64,000 bases of DNA from Cohnella pontilimi (GCF_005049045.1 NZ_SUPK01000001.1:248001-312000), one strand, 5' to 3'; positions 1 through 8,420 are shown, counted from the first letter of the stretch. Notes: generated by a model from the sequence alone, not told the origin. Numbers and translations are program-made.

Positions 1-262
1 TCATGGACAAGCCGTATGGAATCAGGTCGTTTCCGCCGATCCAGATTGTTACCCAGTCGGAACACGCAACGGCTGATGGGTTCGCGGCGATTACCGCCTC
101 GAGGTCGGCACTTGTCCAACTGGGTTCGGCGATCACGGTGAGACGGGTCTGAATTCCATGGGCCGTCAACATCGACGTGACTCTCGAAGGGTACGCCTTG
201 GAGCGAGAACTGGCATTTTGGCCGAATGTAATGGAATCGCCTAATGCCGTATAGTTACGCAT
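1..262 (-). CDS. SGNH/GDSL-family hydrolase, 3' end beyond the window
   Basis: The left edge cuts this gene, leaving 87 codons read leftwards from an ATG at 262. Block I is visible as ALGDSITFG, which puts the nucleophile at Ser10. Block III is visible as WIGGND (GGND at residues 76-79), with the Asn that helps form the oxyanion hole. The catalytic Asp/His block V lies outside the window. SGNH enzymes hydrolyse esters of lipids or acylated sugars; the substrate here cannot be told. No signal peptide precedes the GDS motif, so a cytoplasmic protein is likely. The start is supported by AAGGTGAG five bases upstream. The start lies 18 bases after the stop of the pseudogene upstream, so the two were probably cotranscribed. 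Confidence 0.8.
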   Translation of the reverse strand, partial: MRNYTALGDSITFGQNASSRSKAYPSRVTSMLTAHGIQTRLTVIAEPSWTSADLEAVIAANPSAVACSDWVTIWIGGNDLIPYGLSM

Positions 263-280
263 TTCTGCTCACCTTAAGCT

Positions 281-485
281 TCATCCTGACAGATATGCCA
301 TTCTGTGCGGATGGCAGGGATAGGCGGCTTGCATGCCATAGCTGTTCAACAAATCCAGTACAAGGTGAAGGAAATATCCGGCGGCTGCCGAAAGCCATAG
401 ATATTGAAAAGGAGTATTTGTCCAATATATTCGCGAGAAGCCCGGCCAATGTGGCGCCAATCGTCAAATGACTGATGCTGTCCAA
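281..485 (-). pseudogene. Frameshifted remnant of a YdjM/YfhP-like membrane metal-dependent hydrolase
   Basis: A TTG start at 485, with GGAGG seven bases upstream, opens MDSISHLTIGATLAGLL, which resembles the family's usual start (M-D-x3-H-x3-G-x2-L-x-G-L). After about 30 residues that frame becomes meaningless. The +1 frame then reads GYFLHLVLDLLNSYGMQ, which resembles the family's HxxLDxxxxYG metal-site region, and stops at 281-283. The family normally has about 200-330 residues, so most of the middle and all of the C-terminus are missing. This fits a frameshift plus internal deletion. The reading of both parts by eye is direct; the family assignment rests on motif memory. Confidence 0.55.
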
Positions 486-694
486 TGTTCCACCTCCGCC
501 AATCCGATGTGAATCTTTACATCATATTAGCGACGGGGCGTCGGAGTATGGACCGTTTCACATGCCCGGGCAACGTTCGTCCGATTTTTTTCAACTTCAA
601 AGCTTGTCTGTGTCGATTACGCAGTTTACCGTTCGTCGCTTTCATAGAGGCCAGATTTACGTGCCCGATCCTAAAGTTGAAAGGAGAATGCGAA

Positions 695-1078
695 GTGAAA
701 TTTCTATGTGTGGGGTACTTCGACCGAGCGAAAATGGATGCCCGTCCGGAACAGGAGATCAACGCGGTGATGAGCGAATGCGAGCCGCATCTCGAGGATT
801 TTTACAAGAGCGGCCAAGTGATCATGGATGCAGGACTGGGAAAGGAAACCAAAAGCATGCAGCGGGTGAAAGGAAAGGTGAAGATTACGGACGGGCCGTT
901 CGCCGAAGCCAAGGAAACGATCGGCAGCGTGTTCGTGATCGAAGCAAGGGATATGGAGGACGCGATCCGGGTCGCTTCTTTGCATCCCGCCATTCAAGTA
1001 GCGGTTGGAGAGCAGTTTGGATGGCGAGTGGAAATCCGCCCGATCCATCACTTTGAGAAGAGCGAACAGCAGGAATAA
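695..1078 (+). CDS. YCII-related (DGPF) domain protein
   Basis: A 127-residue protein whose GTG start at 695 is set by AAGGAG eight bases upstream; longer upstream starts lack a binding site. It begins VKFLCVGYFDRAKMDARP and contains KITDGPFAEAKETIGSVFVIEA, the DGPF signature of the YCII/PhnB-like dimeric alpha-beta barrel fold, followed by HPA and an EIRPI C-terminus. Function is unknown for most members. In many bacteria such genes sit beside ECF sigma factors, but none is adjacent here. Soluble, with no signal peptide. A terminator follows at once, so it is probably monocistronic. Confidence 0.85.
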   Translation: MKFLCVGYFDRAKMDARPEQEINAVMSECEPHLEDFYKSGQVIMDAGLGKETKSMQRVKGKVKITDGPFAEAKETIGSVFVIEARDMEDAIRVASLHPAIQVAVGEQFGWRVEIRPIHHFEKSEQQE

Positions 1079-1090
1079 GACGAAAAGAGC

Positions 1091-1120
1091 AGCCCCGCCG
1101 AAAGGCGGGGCTTCGTGTTC
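1091..1120 (+). terminator. Rho-independent terminator after the YCII gene
   Basis: Perfect 9-bp stem AGCCCCGCC / GGCGGGGCT around a GAAA tetraloop, followed by TTCGTGTTCGTT. It lies between converging genes and may serve both, although the T tract is weak in each direction. Confidence 0.75.
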
Positions 1121-1121
1121 G

Positions 1122-1697
1122 TTATGGACGGGGCAGGAACGTCACTTTCGCGGTAAGTTTCCGGTAGATTCGGATAAAGAACATGGGAAGCGCGTCGGCA
1201 CGGCCGTTCAGCTTCCAAACCGCGTAGCCGACCAGAAAGGACAGCGCCATGGCCCCAGCAATATCTGCGGGATAATGCACGCCCACATAAACTCTCGCGA
1301 ATCCGGTCAACACAGCGAGTGCCAGCATGATCGCGCCTGTTTTGCGCTTCACGAACAGCAGGCTGAAGGCAAGGGAAAATGCGAACGTCGCATGGTCACT
1401 CGGGAATGAAGCGTCCGGCGCGTGCGGAATCAGCTGATGGATGGAGTGGCCGACGAACGGCCGCGGATGATTGACTTCCGGAGAGATGGCGAACGCTGCG
1501 ATCAGCAGCGAAACGGCAGCCGTCAAACAAGCGTAAAAAACGGCTTTCTGATTGTCGGCTTTGCCTGTCATCCATAGTCCCGCCAACACCACGAGCATGA
1601 TCCAAACAATATCGTTCGCGCAAAAAATCATGAGATCGTCCATCCAGACGAAGCGGCCGGCCCAATCGTTGATGGTCTGAAACAAACTGAAGTTCAT
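1122..1697 (-). CDS. bcrC: PAP2-family undecaprenyl-diphosphate phosphatase, BcrC-like
   Basis: A 191-residue integral membrane protein of the PAP2 phosphatase family. The three catalytic motifs are present: NHPRPF, SFPSDHATF and the GFARVYVGVHYPADIAG His/Asp motif. The stretch RPFVGHSIHQLIPHAPDASF closely follows B. subtilis BcrC. That enzyme dephosphorylates undecaprenyl diphosphate outside the membrane, recycling the lipid carrier for wall synthesis and giving bacitracin tolerance. About five hydrophobic segments are visible. GAAAGGAAC lies upstream of the ATG. Its neighbour reading the same way is a lipoprotein phosphoesterase about 60 bp upstream. Other PAP2 lipid phosphatases remain possible. 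Confidence 0.85.
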   Translation of the reverse strand: MNFSLFQTINDWAGRFVWMDDLMIFCANDIVWIMLVVLAGLWMTGKADNQKAVFYACLTAAVSLLIAAFAISPEVNHPRPFVGHSIHQLIPHAPDASFPSDHATFAFSLAFSLLFVKRKTGAIMLALAVLTGFARVYVGVHYPADIAGAMALSFLVGYAVWKLNGRADALPMFFIRIYRKLTAKVTFLPRP

Positions 1698-1760
1698 AGG
1701 GGTGTGGTTCCTTTCAATTTTTCCCCTTACTATACAGGCCGGTTCTTAACTTTTTATGAA

Positions 1761-2648
1761 CTACTTCCAAATCGCGAGCGGTTTTTCGTTCTTGCTGGTG
1801 CCGATCGCCGGCAGTCCGTACATATCCTCGATCGTTCGCAGGACAGAATAATGGTTCGTTTTTTGCTTATAATCGCCTTTCTTCACCATCGGCCCCACAA
1901 AAACGGTCGGTATCCGGTTATTTTGGCTCATGTCGTCTTCATCCCATGTCAGGATCAACAGGCTGTTATGCGTCTGCGCCCATTTAACGTAACCGGACAA
2001 GTTGTTACGCAGCCAGTCGTCGGCCTGTTTGACCGTACCGTCGTGGATGTCGTGGTCCAGGTTCGGCACGACAATGGAGACGGTCGGCAGTTTGTTATAA
2101 TCTTTCGGAAAACTCGTGAACGGCATGTTGACGCTGGACGGGACGTTCGAGAAGTTGACCCAAGGATTATGTTTTCTTGCATATTTGAACTTGGAATCGT
2201 AGGGTCCTGTAAATCCAATTTTCGGTAAGCTTTCCGAATAGCCGCCGAAAGTGTAGCCTTTTTGGATCAATTCGGATGCGAGATTGGAGGTGTTGAACGT
2301 CTTTTTGGGCATTTTGTCCGTGAAGACTCCTTGATTGGATCCGGAAAAAAGGTCCAGATAATTCGGCTGGCTCGGATGCCGTGTGGCGTAATGATTGGCC
2401 AGGTTGGCGCCGCTTTTTATCAGTTGATTCATGTACGGGGCCTTCGGGTTGTTGTAGATGGAACGGTAGGAATGGTTTTCTTCGATGACGATCACGATAT
2501 GATCCGCTTTCACTTGGCGGGCAGCGGTTTGAGTCGGGACGGCGGCATACGTTTGGGTCGGACCGGCCGACTCGGGTTGTTTTGCGGTGCAAGCAGAAAC
2601 AAATGCAAGAGACAGAATGAGGAGTCTGGCGATCGAGCGTCTGTTCAT
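1761..2648 (-). CDS. Lipoprotein phosphoesterase of the acid phosphatase/phospholipase C-like family
   Basis: A 295-residue protein starting MNRRSIARLLILSLAFVSAC, a signal peptide with a lipobox Cys at residue 20, so it is likely anchored on the outer face of the membrane. The mature part has VIVIEENHSYRSIY, HYATRHPSQPNYLDLFSG and LLILTWDEDD, all typical of the PF04185 phosphoesterase family, which shares the alkaline-phosphatase fold. The Glu-Glu-Asn-His and Asp-Glu-Asp residues would bind metal. Members hydrolyse phosphomonoesters or phospholipid headgroups; the substrate is not evident. It reads toward the BcrC-like gene and may share its transcript. Confidence 0.85.
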   Translation of the reverse strand: MNRRSIARLLILSLAFVSACTAKQPESAGPTQTYAAVPTQTAARQVKADHIVIVIEENHSYRSIYNNPKAPYMNQLIKSGANLANHYATRHPSQPNYLDLFSGSNQGVFTDKMPKKTFNTSNLASELIQKGYTFGGYSESLPKIGFTGPYDSKFKYARKHNPWVNFSNVPSSVNMPFTSFPKDYNKLPTVSIVVPNLDHDIHDGTVKQADDWLRNNLSGYVKWAQTHNSLLILTWDEDDMSQNNRIPTVFVGPMVKKGDYKQKTNHYSVLRTIEDMYGLPAIGTSKNEKPLAIWK

Positions 2649-2773
2649 GCAGTTTCACTCCTTAGGTTGTGTCGAAACGCGCCTTCATTATAGGACAAGC
2701 CTCCTCCGCCCCGCAACGGCACACGGACCCGAAATCTCGAAGTTAATAATCATTTAATAGTTGATTCACTCGG

Positions 2774-2801
2774 GTTTTACTTTTGGACGATAAAGTAAAA
2801 C
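2774..2801. promoter_or_regulatory. Perfect 10-bp inverted repeat upstream of the ugtP-like gene
   Basis: GTTTTACTTT (2774-2783) and AAAGTAAAAC (2792-2801) are perfect inverted repeats around an 8-base centre. The repeat ends 38 bases before the ugtP-like start. No T tract follows, so a repressor or activator site is more likely than a terminator. The regulator is not identified. Confidence 0.6.
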
Positions 2802-2839
2802 TAAAGGCCTATTAGTTGAAATAGAAAGGGGTGGGCTGA

Positions 2840-4021
2840 GTGAGTCATGATCCTTGCATTGTCATCATCTATTCGACATTTGGCGACGGGCATGTCCAGG
2901 CGGCTAAAGCGATCAGACAGACTTTGGCTTCCCGTGGAGTCAAGCGTATTCATATGATCGATTTGTTGGCTGAGGCACATCCTTATTGGAATGCGCTGTC
3001 CCGCTTCACTTATTTGAAAAGCACCGTCTATTTTCCGAAGCTGTACGGGTGGAGCTACCGGGTGACGAACCGGGCGAATCCGGATCCGAAGCTCAGCCGG
3101 CTGTTTCACTCGATCGGGAAAAGAAAAATGAAGCAGGTGATCGAGGAGCTGCGGCCGGATGCCGTGATTCATACGTTTCCCTATTTGGCGATGTCCGAGA
3201 TGTGCGGCGAAAAGGGGATCGGCATTCCGACGTTTACCGTATTGACCGACTATGTGCTGCACAGCAGATGGGTTCATCCGCATACCGACCGGTATTTTGT
3301 CGCGACGGAGCAATTGAAACAGGCGCTGACGGACGCAGGTATCGGAGAGAACCGGATTGCCGTCAGCGGCATTCCGATCCGGAACGCGTTCGGTAAACCT
3401 ATGGATAAGCAGGCTTTGTCCGCTAAATACGGGTTGAATCCTGAAAACCGCTATGTATTAATATCGGCAGGCGCTTACGGCGTACTTTCCGATGTTCGAA
3501 AAATGGTCCAAGGCGTACTCGAAAATACCGGATTCCATGTTCTGCTCGTTTGCGGCAAAAACCGAAAGCTCCTGCAGGAAATGCAAACGGCATACGAAGG
3601 TGAAAATCGAATCCGTGTCATGGGATTTGTCGAGCAGATGGAAGAGTTGATGGCGGTGTCCTCCTGTCTGTTGACCAAAGCCGGAGGAATTACATTGACC
3701 GAGGCGTTGTCCGCTTCGCTGCCGGTGATCGTCTACCGGCCGCTGCCCGGCCAAGAAGAAGGAAACGCGGATGTATTGCGTTCTCAGAGCGCGCTTTATA
3801 CAGCCCACGATTTGGCCGAATTGAAGGAGCGGCTTCGGCAGTTGGAACACGAGTCCGGCCGCAGACGGATGGAGAGAGCGATGAAGGCCGTTTATCGGCC
3901 TAACGCCGCCGAGTCCATCGTAGCAGACGTGCTGATGATTATGGAACAATATTCGTATCGCAAGCGGAAATATGCAGTACCGGCGGAAAGGCAGGCTGCA
4001 CACGCCCATGGCTATTATTAA
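2840..4021 (+). CDS. ugtP: UgtP-like processive diacylglycerol glucosyltransferase
   Basis: A 393-residue GT28-type glycosyltransferase, close to the 382 residues of B. subtilis UgtP. The N-terminal MGDG-synthase domain shows STFGDGHVQAAKAI (GxGHxxAA type). The C-terminal nucleotide-sugar domain shows GFVEQMEELMAVS, TKAGGITLTEALSAS and PLPGQEEGNADVL. Such enzymes move glucose from UDP-glucose to diacylglycerol, making glycolipids that can anchor lipoteichoic acid; in B. subtilis UgtP also links nutrition to cell size. Cytoplasmic, membrane-associated. The GTG start is set by AAAGGGG eight bases upstream. The next gene overlaps its end, matching the ypfP-ltaA arrangement in S. aureus. Confidence 0.88.
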   Translation: MSHDPCIVIIYSTFGDGHVQAAKAIRQTLASRGVKRIHMIDLLAEAHPYWNALSRFTYLKSTVYFPKLYGWSYRVTNRANPDPKLSRLFHSIGKRKMKQVIEELRPDAVIHTFPYLAMSEMCGEKGIGIPTFTVLTDYVLHSRWVHPHTDRYFVATEQLKQALTDAGIGENRIAVSGIPIRNAFGKPMDKQALSAKYGLNPENRYVLISAGAYGVLSDVRKMVQGVLENTGFHVLLVCGKNRKLLQEMQTAYEGENRIRVMGFVEQMEELMAVSSCLLTKAGGITLTEALSASLPVIVYRPLPGQEEGNADVLRSQSALYTAHDLAELKERLRQLEHESGRRRMERAMKAVYRPNAAESIVADVLMIMEQYSYRKRKYAVPAERQAAHAHGYY

Positions 4022-5198
4022 ACGAGCTTTCGCAAGGCCGGGCGTATTCACTCGCCTCGCCGTGCTTCTGTTTCTGATGGAATGGGTGAGGGGAGCCTTT
4101 TTGATCGCTTTTTTGCCCGAATATGCGGTATCGCGGTTGGGTTTCGATCTTTCGCTGATCGGATTGGCCGTGTCGGTTCATTATTTGAGCGATACGCTGA
4201 TCAAAGGGTTCGTGGGCGCTTTGCTGGATCGCTTCTCAGCCAAGGTCGTACTGCACGCCGGATTTTTGCTCGCGATGACGGCGTTCGCGCTGATGATGTT
4301 CACCCATGCCGGTTGGATTCTCATTGCGGCGTCGTGTTTGCTGGGGATCGGATTTTCACCGGTCTGGCTCGTCTGCCTGAGTCAGGTACAAGAAGAAAAT
4401 CGAGCTTCGCAAATGGGCGTGTTGTACATTTATTGGCTCGCCGGCCTGGGACTGGGTCCCGTTTTGTTAAATTTTGTGATGGATCTAGGAGATCAGGCGG
4501 CCATGCTCGTATTGACCGCTGCTTTCGCGGCCGGCTGGCTGGTCGTTCGGAAGACGGAAGTTCCGATTTCTTCGATATCATTGCAAATGATGCCGATGCG
4601 GCAGCAACTGAACCAGTTGTGGCACGGAATCAAGGGAGCGGGATTCCTGCTGCCGGGCATGCTGCTGCAGACGACTGCCGGAGGCATGCTCGTCCCATTC
4701 TTGACGGTATTTGCGACAGAGCGGCTCGGACTGACGCATTCGGAATTCTCCGCCGTCATGATGACCGGTGGTGCGTTCGCTGTTGTCTCAATGGTTCCGA
4801 TGGGGAAATTGTTCGATTCGTTCGGAGGAAAGTGGTTCCTGGTCGCCGGATTTGGCGCAATTGCGGCGGCGTTGGCGCGTTTGTGCTTCGCTCAATCTTT
4901 CGGCGAAGCGGTGGCGCTCGCCATCGTGATCGGCTGTTCGTACGCTGCGCTGCTTCCGGCCTGGAACGCGTTGATGGCCCGCCATGTTCCACAGGAATCG
5001 CAGGGCGCGGGGTGGGGAATCTTGACCTCCATTGAAGGGGCGGGTGTTGTCGTCGGACCTTTGCTCGGAAGCTGGCTGGCAGCGGGAGGGCATACGGCGG
5101 CACCTTTTTGGACCAGTGCCGTGCTGCTGGGGTTCATCAGTCTCTTTTATTTGGTCGTGCCGTCCGCCAAATTTCAAGTTACACCGGCCATGGCATGA
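4008..5198 (+). CDS. MFS transporter, candidate LtaA-like glycolipid flippase
   Basis: A hydrophobic major facilitator protein of about 396 residues with roughly twelve membrane segments. The ATG at 4008 gives MAIIKRAFARPGVFTRLAV and overlaps the glucosyltransferase gene by 14 bases. An in-frame ATG at 3972 is possible, and neither has a strong ribosome binding site. Position directly after a ugtP-like gene, with overlap, parallels ypfP-ltaA, where LtaA (also about 396 residues) flips the diglucosyl-lipid anchor across the membrane. The fold is clear; the flippase role is inference from context. A drug-efflux MFS is the main alternative. Confidence 0.75.
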   Translation: MAIIKRAFARPGVFTRLAVLLFLMEWVRGAFLIAFLPEYAVSRLGFDLSLIGLAVSVHYLSDTLIKGFVGALLDRFSAKVVLHAGFLLAMTAFALMMFTHAGWILIAASCLLGIGFSPVWLVCLSQVQEENRASQMGVLYIYWLAGLGLGPVLLNFVMDLGDQAAMLVLTAAFAAGWLVVRKTEVPISSISLQMMPMRQQLNQLWHGIKGAGFLLPGMLLQTTAGGMLVPFLTVFATERLGLTHSEFSAVMMTGGAFAVVSMVPMGKLFDSFGGKWFLVAGFGAIAAALARLCFAQSFGEAVALAIVIGCSYAALLPAWNALMARHVPQESQGAGWGILTSIEGAGVVVGPLLGSWLAAGGHTAAPFWTSAVLLGFISLFYLVVPSAKFQVTPAMA

Positions 5199-5268
5199 TC
5201 TTGTTTTTTACGCTCGGATATTTTATGTTTGAACGCAAAGAGTTTAACTGAAGCGGAGATAAGAGCCG

Positions 5269-6735
5269 ATGTCCATCCGTTTGAAATTGCTGTTCTCCTA
5301 TGCGGCGATGCTCGTCGTTCCGCTGGTGCTCATTGTGTTGACTGCGCTGCTGCTCGTATTCGTCTTTCGCGGCGATCTTCAAAATCTGAGAAGCTTCTAT
5401 GAAACTCAGATCGAAGGCATCGACGACCATGACTATCATCAGCTGATCAACCATACGATTGCCCGTAACCCGGCGCTCGTGACCGACCCCGGATTTCTGA
5501 CCACTTTATCGGATGAAATGAAAACCGGGGACCAATTTGTCATTGTGCTCATCGACGGTAATCCGTATTTCGTGTCCAAAGCTATTCAAACACGAACGCA
5601 GCTCATATCCCGCCTGCCCGCATTTCATCATTCCGGATATCGGCACGAATGGTCCACGAAGTCGTACGGGAATGAGTTTTTCTCGCTTAGTCAATATGAC
5701 TTTGTGCCAAAGAGCGGTCAGAGCGGCAGTCTGTATGTCGTCACACAGGTCCAGCCCCTCGTTTATTTTTCACGCAAGTATTTGCCGATTTTGCTGACCT
5801 CATTTTTGGTCATCTTGATCTTGACCAACTCTTTGTTGACTTATTTCATGTCAAAGAGCATTATCCGCCCGTTGCGAAAGCTGCATAAAGCCACCCGCAA
5901 AATTAAGGAAGGCGACCTTGAATTTCAGGTAGGCGTCGGCGGGAAAGACGAAATCGGCCAACTGGGCGTGGCGTTTGAAGAGATGCGTTCGCAGCTGGAG
6001 AAATCGATTCGTCTTCAGCTTCAATATGAGGAAAACCGCAAGGAACTCGTTTCGAATATTTCGCATGATTTAAGAACGCCGATCACCGCCATCAGAGGGT
6101 ATGTCGACGGCATACTCGACGGTGTGGCGGATTCTCCGGACAAAATCGAGAAATACGTCCGCACGATCTCGGCAAAGGCAGCGGAGATGGACCGGCTGAT
6201 CGAGCAGCTTTTCCTGTACTCCAAGCTGGATTTGAAACGCCAGCCGTTCTCGTTCGAGCCGATTCCGATCGCCGCGTTTTTAGCCGATTGGGCGGACGAG
6301 CTGGAATTCGAGCTAGAGAAAATGCGCATCCGGTTGGAAACGGAAATCAGGTTAGAAGCAAGCGCCCAGGTGCTGGCCGACCGTGACCAATTCAGACGCG
6401 TGCTGTCCAACGTGATCCAGAACAGCGTAAATTACATGGACAAAGAAGACAAACGGATTCAGTTGTTCGCATCTTCCGATGGCCATCACGTGAGGATTCA
6501 AATTGAAGATAACGGTCCGGGTATTGAACGAGAAGCGCTCCGCTATGTATTCGACCGATTCTACCGGGCGGAACAGTCCCGCAGCGCCGATACCGGAGGC
6601 AGCGGGCTGGGACTCGCCATCGCGAAGCAAATTATGGAGGAACATGGCGGGGAGATTCGGGCGGAGAGCGAGTATGGACAAGGAACGCGGATTCTTTTGT
6701 TGCTGCCGGTGAGGAAGGAAGGTGACAGAGCGTGA
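5269..6735 (+). CDS. Sensor histidine kinase (HAMP, HisKA, HATPase)
   Basis: A 488-residue membrane kinase. The first membrane segment is about residues 10-32, an extracellular sensor domain follows to about 171, and the second segment is about 172-194. A HAMP domain follows (195-250), then HisKA with SNISHDLRTPITAIRGY, placing the phosphorylated His at 266. The ATPase domain has NVIQNSVNY, DNGPGI and GGSGLGLAIAKQI. It senses an unknown outside signal and phosphorylates the regulator encoded next, whose GTG overlaps its stop by four bases. The neighbouring envelope genes make a cell-wall signal plausible but not shown. Confidence 0.92.
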   Translation: MSIRLKLLFSYAAMLVVPLVLIVLTALLLVFVFRGDLQNLRSFYETQIEGIDDHDYHQLINHTIARNPALVTDPGFLTTLSDEMKTGDQFVIVLIDGNPYFVSKAIQTRTQLISRLPAFHHSGYRHEWSTKSYGNEFFSLSQYDFVPKSGQSGSLYVVTQVQPLVYFSRKYLPILLTSFLVILILTNSLLTYFMSKSIIRPLRKLHKATRKIKEGDLEFQVGVGGKDEIGQLGVAFEEMRSQLEKSIRLQLQYEENRKELVSNISHDLRTPITAIRGYVDGILDGVADSPDKIEKYVRTISAKAAEMDRLIEQLFLYSKLDLKRQPFSFEPIPIAAFLADWADELEFELEKMRIRLETEIRLEASAQVLADRDQFRRVLSNVIQNSVNYMDKEDKRIQLFASSDGHHVRIQIEDNGPGIEREALRYVFDRFYRAEQSRSADTGGSGLGLAIAKQIMEEHGGEIRAESEYGQGTRILLLLPVRKEGDRA

Positions 6736-7418
6736 AACAAATACTGATCGTGGAAGACGAGCGAACCATTGCCGAACTGCAGCGCGACTATTTGGAGGTC
6801 AACGGATTTCACACCGATATTGCGGCCAACGGGGAAGTTGGCCTTGAGATGGCGCTTTCCGGGAAGTATGACCTCATCGTGCTCGACGTCATGCTGCCGA
6901 AGATGAACGGCTTCGACGTCTGCAAACAAATCCGCGAACAAATGGACATCCCGATTTTAATGGTCACCGCCCGGCGAGAGGATATCGACGTCGTCCGGGG
7001 TTTGGGTTTGGGAGCCGACGATTACTTGACGAAGCCGTTTAAGCCCGCCGAGTTGGTGGCGCGCGTCAAGGCGCATATGAACCGGTATGAACGGCTGATC
7101 GGAAGCCGAGGGGCGACCAGCGAAGTCGAAATCCGCGGCCTTCGGCTCGATCCGGATTCCCGGCGGGCGTTCGTCCGCGACGAAGAAATTACGCTCACGA
7201 ACAAAGAGTTTGATTTGCTGCATTTTCTGGCGATTCACCCGAACCGGGTATTCAGCAAGGATCAGCTGTTCGAACGGATCTGGGGGATCGACGCGATGGG
7301 CGATACCCAAACGGTAACCGTCCATATCCGTAAAATCCGGGAAAAAATCGAAACGGACTCGGCCAACCCGCAGTTTATCGAGACGGTGTGGGGAGCCGGA
7401 TACCGTTTTCGGATGTGA
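6732..7418 (+). CDS. OmpR/PhoB-family response regulator
   Basis: A 228-residue DNA-binding regulator. The receiver domain starts MKQILIVEDE with the acidic pair at 8-9, the phospho-acceptor Asp52 in VLDVMLPKMNG, Thr in MVTAR and Lys in DDYLTKPF. The C-terminal winged helix shows LTNKEFDLLHFLAIHPNRVFSKDQL and TVTVHIRKIREKIE. The GTG start overlaps the kinase stop as GTGA, so the pair is translationally coupled. Targets are not visible. The next gene converges on it with a gap of only six bases. Confidence 0.93.
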   Translation: MKQILIVEDERTIAELQRDYLEVNGFHTDIAANGEVGLEMALSGKYDLIVLDVMLPKMNGFDVCKQIREQMDIPILMVTARREDIDVVRGLGLGADDYLTKPFKPAELVARVKAHMNRYERLIGSRGATSEVEIRGLRLDPDSRRAFVRDEEITLTNKEFDLLHFLAIHPNRVFSKDQLFERIWGIDAMGDTQTVTVHIRKIREKIETDSANPQFIETVWGAGYRFRM

Positions 7419-7424
7419 CGCTTC

Positions 7425-8420
7425 TCACGAGATAAATTCCTGAATCTTCTGCAGATAATATTCTTTCTCCAAATCCTGATCCATCGTTTCCTGCAGCTTC
7501 AGTAATAATTCCGGCGGGCGGTCGAGGCTGTCGAAGTATCGGACCATTCGGTTATAAAATCTTCTAGGAAATGCGAGATAGGAAAAAAACAACTTCCATT
7601 CGTCGGGCGCAAGCGGAGCAGGAATTCGAGACATGTAGGCATAAAGGAATCTGTTGACGACGGCGGGGTTCCAGCGATAAGCACTTGCGTGATACTGCAG
7701 CAATTGTGCAAGATCCATGACCCGTTCCGCATACGTCAAGGTCTCAAAGTCAATAAACCATATCTTGTTCTGATGGTCGACTAATATATTTTTATGATGC
7801 AATCCGGCGTGACATAAAACAGCGGCGTCCGGACATCTGGCCGACAAGCGTTGCGGTGAACAGCAACGAATAGACTCCAGGGCCCAGTTACACCGGTAGA
7901 ACAGGAAATCTAGTATTTTATTTTCCTCCGGTTTGTTCCTGTACCGTTTCCATTGTCGTAGCTTTCGGAGCGCTTCCGCCAGGAAGCCTTTCCGTTTCCC
8001 CCATTCGAAGCGGGGGCTTTCCGTAGGGGGGATGATTCCTTGAGCGGATCGGTGGAAATCGGCCAGAGCCCATCCAATGCTTGCCAAATTGGGGTAACTC
8101 AGCTTGGGGACTTCGGGAAGTTCGACCCATTTTTCCATAAAATAAGTTTGGTTGTCATGGATGACAAGATAGCTTCCTCGGATCGTACGCAGAAAAGAAG
8201 GGATTCGATCAAATCCGCCCAGTCGGATTCGGTCAAGTAAACGGGCAACCAACGGCAAGTCCGGAAGCTCTTCCGCATTCTTAAAGCCGAACGCACCGTA
8301 AGGAGTGAACACCTTATAGATCGCTCTTACTTTTTGCAGCGACAGAACCGGAAGTCCGTAATGCTCCTGGACCAGCGTTTGAATGATCTCCGGGTCTAAT
8401 TGAACTTCTGCTCGTATCAT
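7425..8420 (-). CDS. CotS-family protein with aminoglycoside-phosphotransferase fold, lacking the catalytic-loop Asp
   Basis: A 331-residue protein of the CotS/YutH/YsxE group, kinase-like proteins that in Bacillus associate with the spore coat. The catalytic loop normally reads H-x-D-x4-N, but here it reads CHAGLHHKN, with GGA (Gly) where the catalytic Asp codon belongs. The metal-binding Asp is kept in WFIDFE. So the fold is likely retained and phosphotransfer probably lost, although this is inference. The ATG overlaps the stop of the phosphatase-like gene by four bases (ATGA), so the two are coupled. It is the last gene of a leftward four-gene cluster. No signal peptide. Confidence 0.8.
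   Translation of the reverse strand: MIRAEVQLDPEIIQTLVQEHYGLPVLSLQKVRAIYKVFTPYGAFGFKNAEELPDLPLVARLLDRIRLGGFDRIPSFLRTIRGSYLVIHDNQTYFMEKWVELPEVPKLSYPNLASIGWALADFHRSAQGIIPPTESPRFEWGKRKGFLAEALRKLRQWKRYRNKPEENKILDFLFYRCNWALESIRCCSPQRLSARCPDAAVLCHAGLHHKNILVDHQNKIWFIDFETLTYAERVMDLAQLLQYHASAYRWNPAVVNRFLYAYMSRIPAPLAPDEWKLFFSYLAFPRRFYNRMVRYFDSLDRPPELLLKLQETMDQDLEKEYYLQKIQEFIS

Noticed and set aside
475..1056. A 193-residue frame overlapping the YCII gene
   Set aside because: It is in another frame, has basic low-complexity composition, and lacks a ribosome binding site; the YCII frame has DGPF motifs and AAGGAG.
4082..5035. A 317-residue Arg/Gly-rich frame inside the MFS gene
   Set aside because: It is a shadow of the MFS frame in GC-rich DNA, with no motif and no ribosome binding site.
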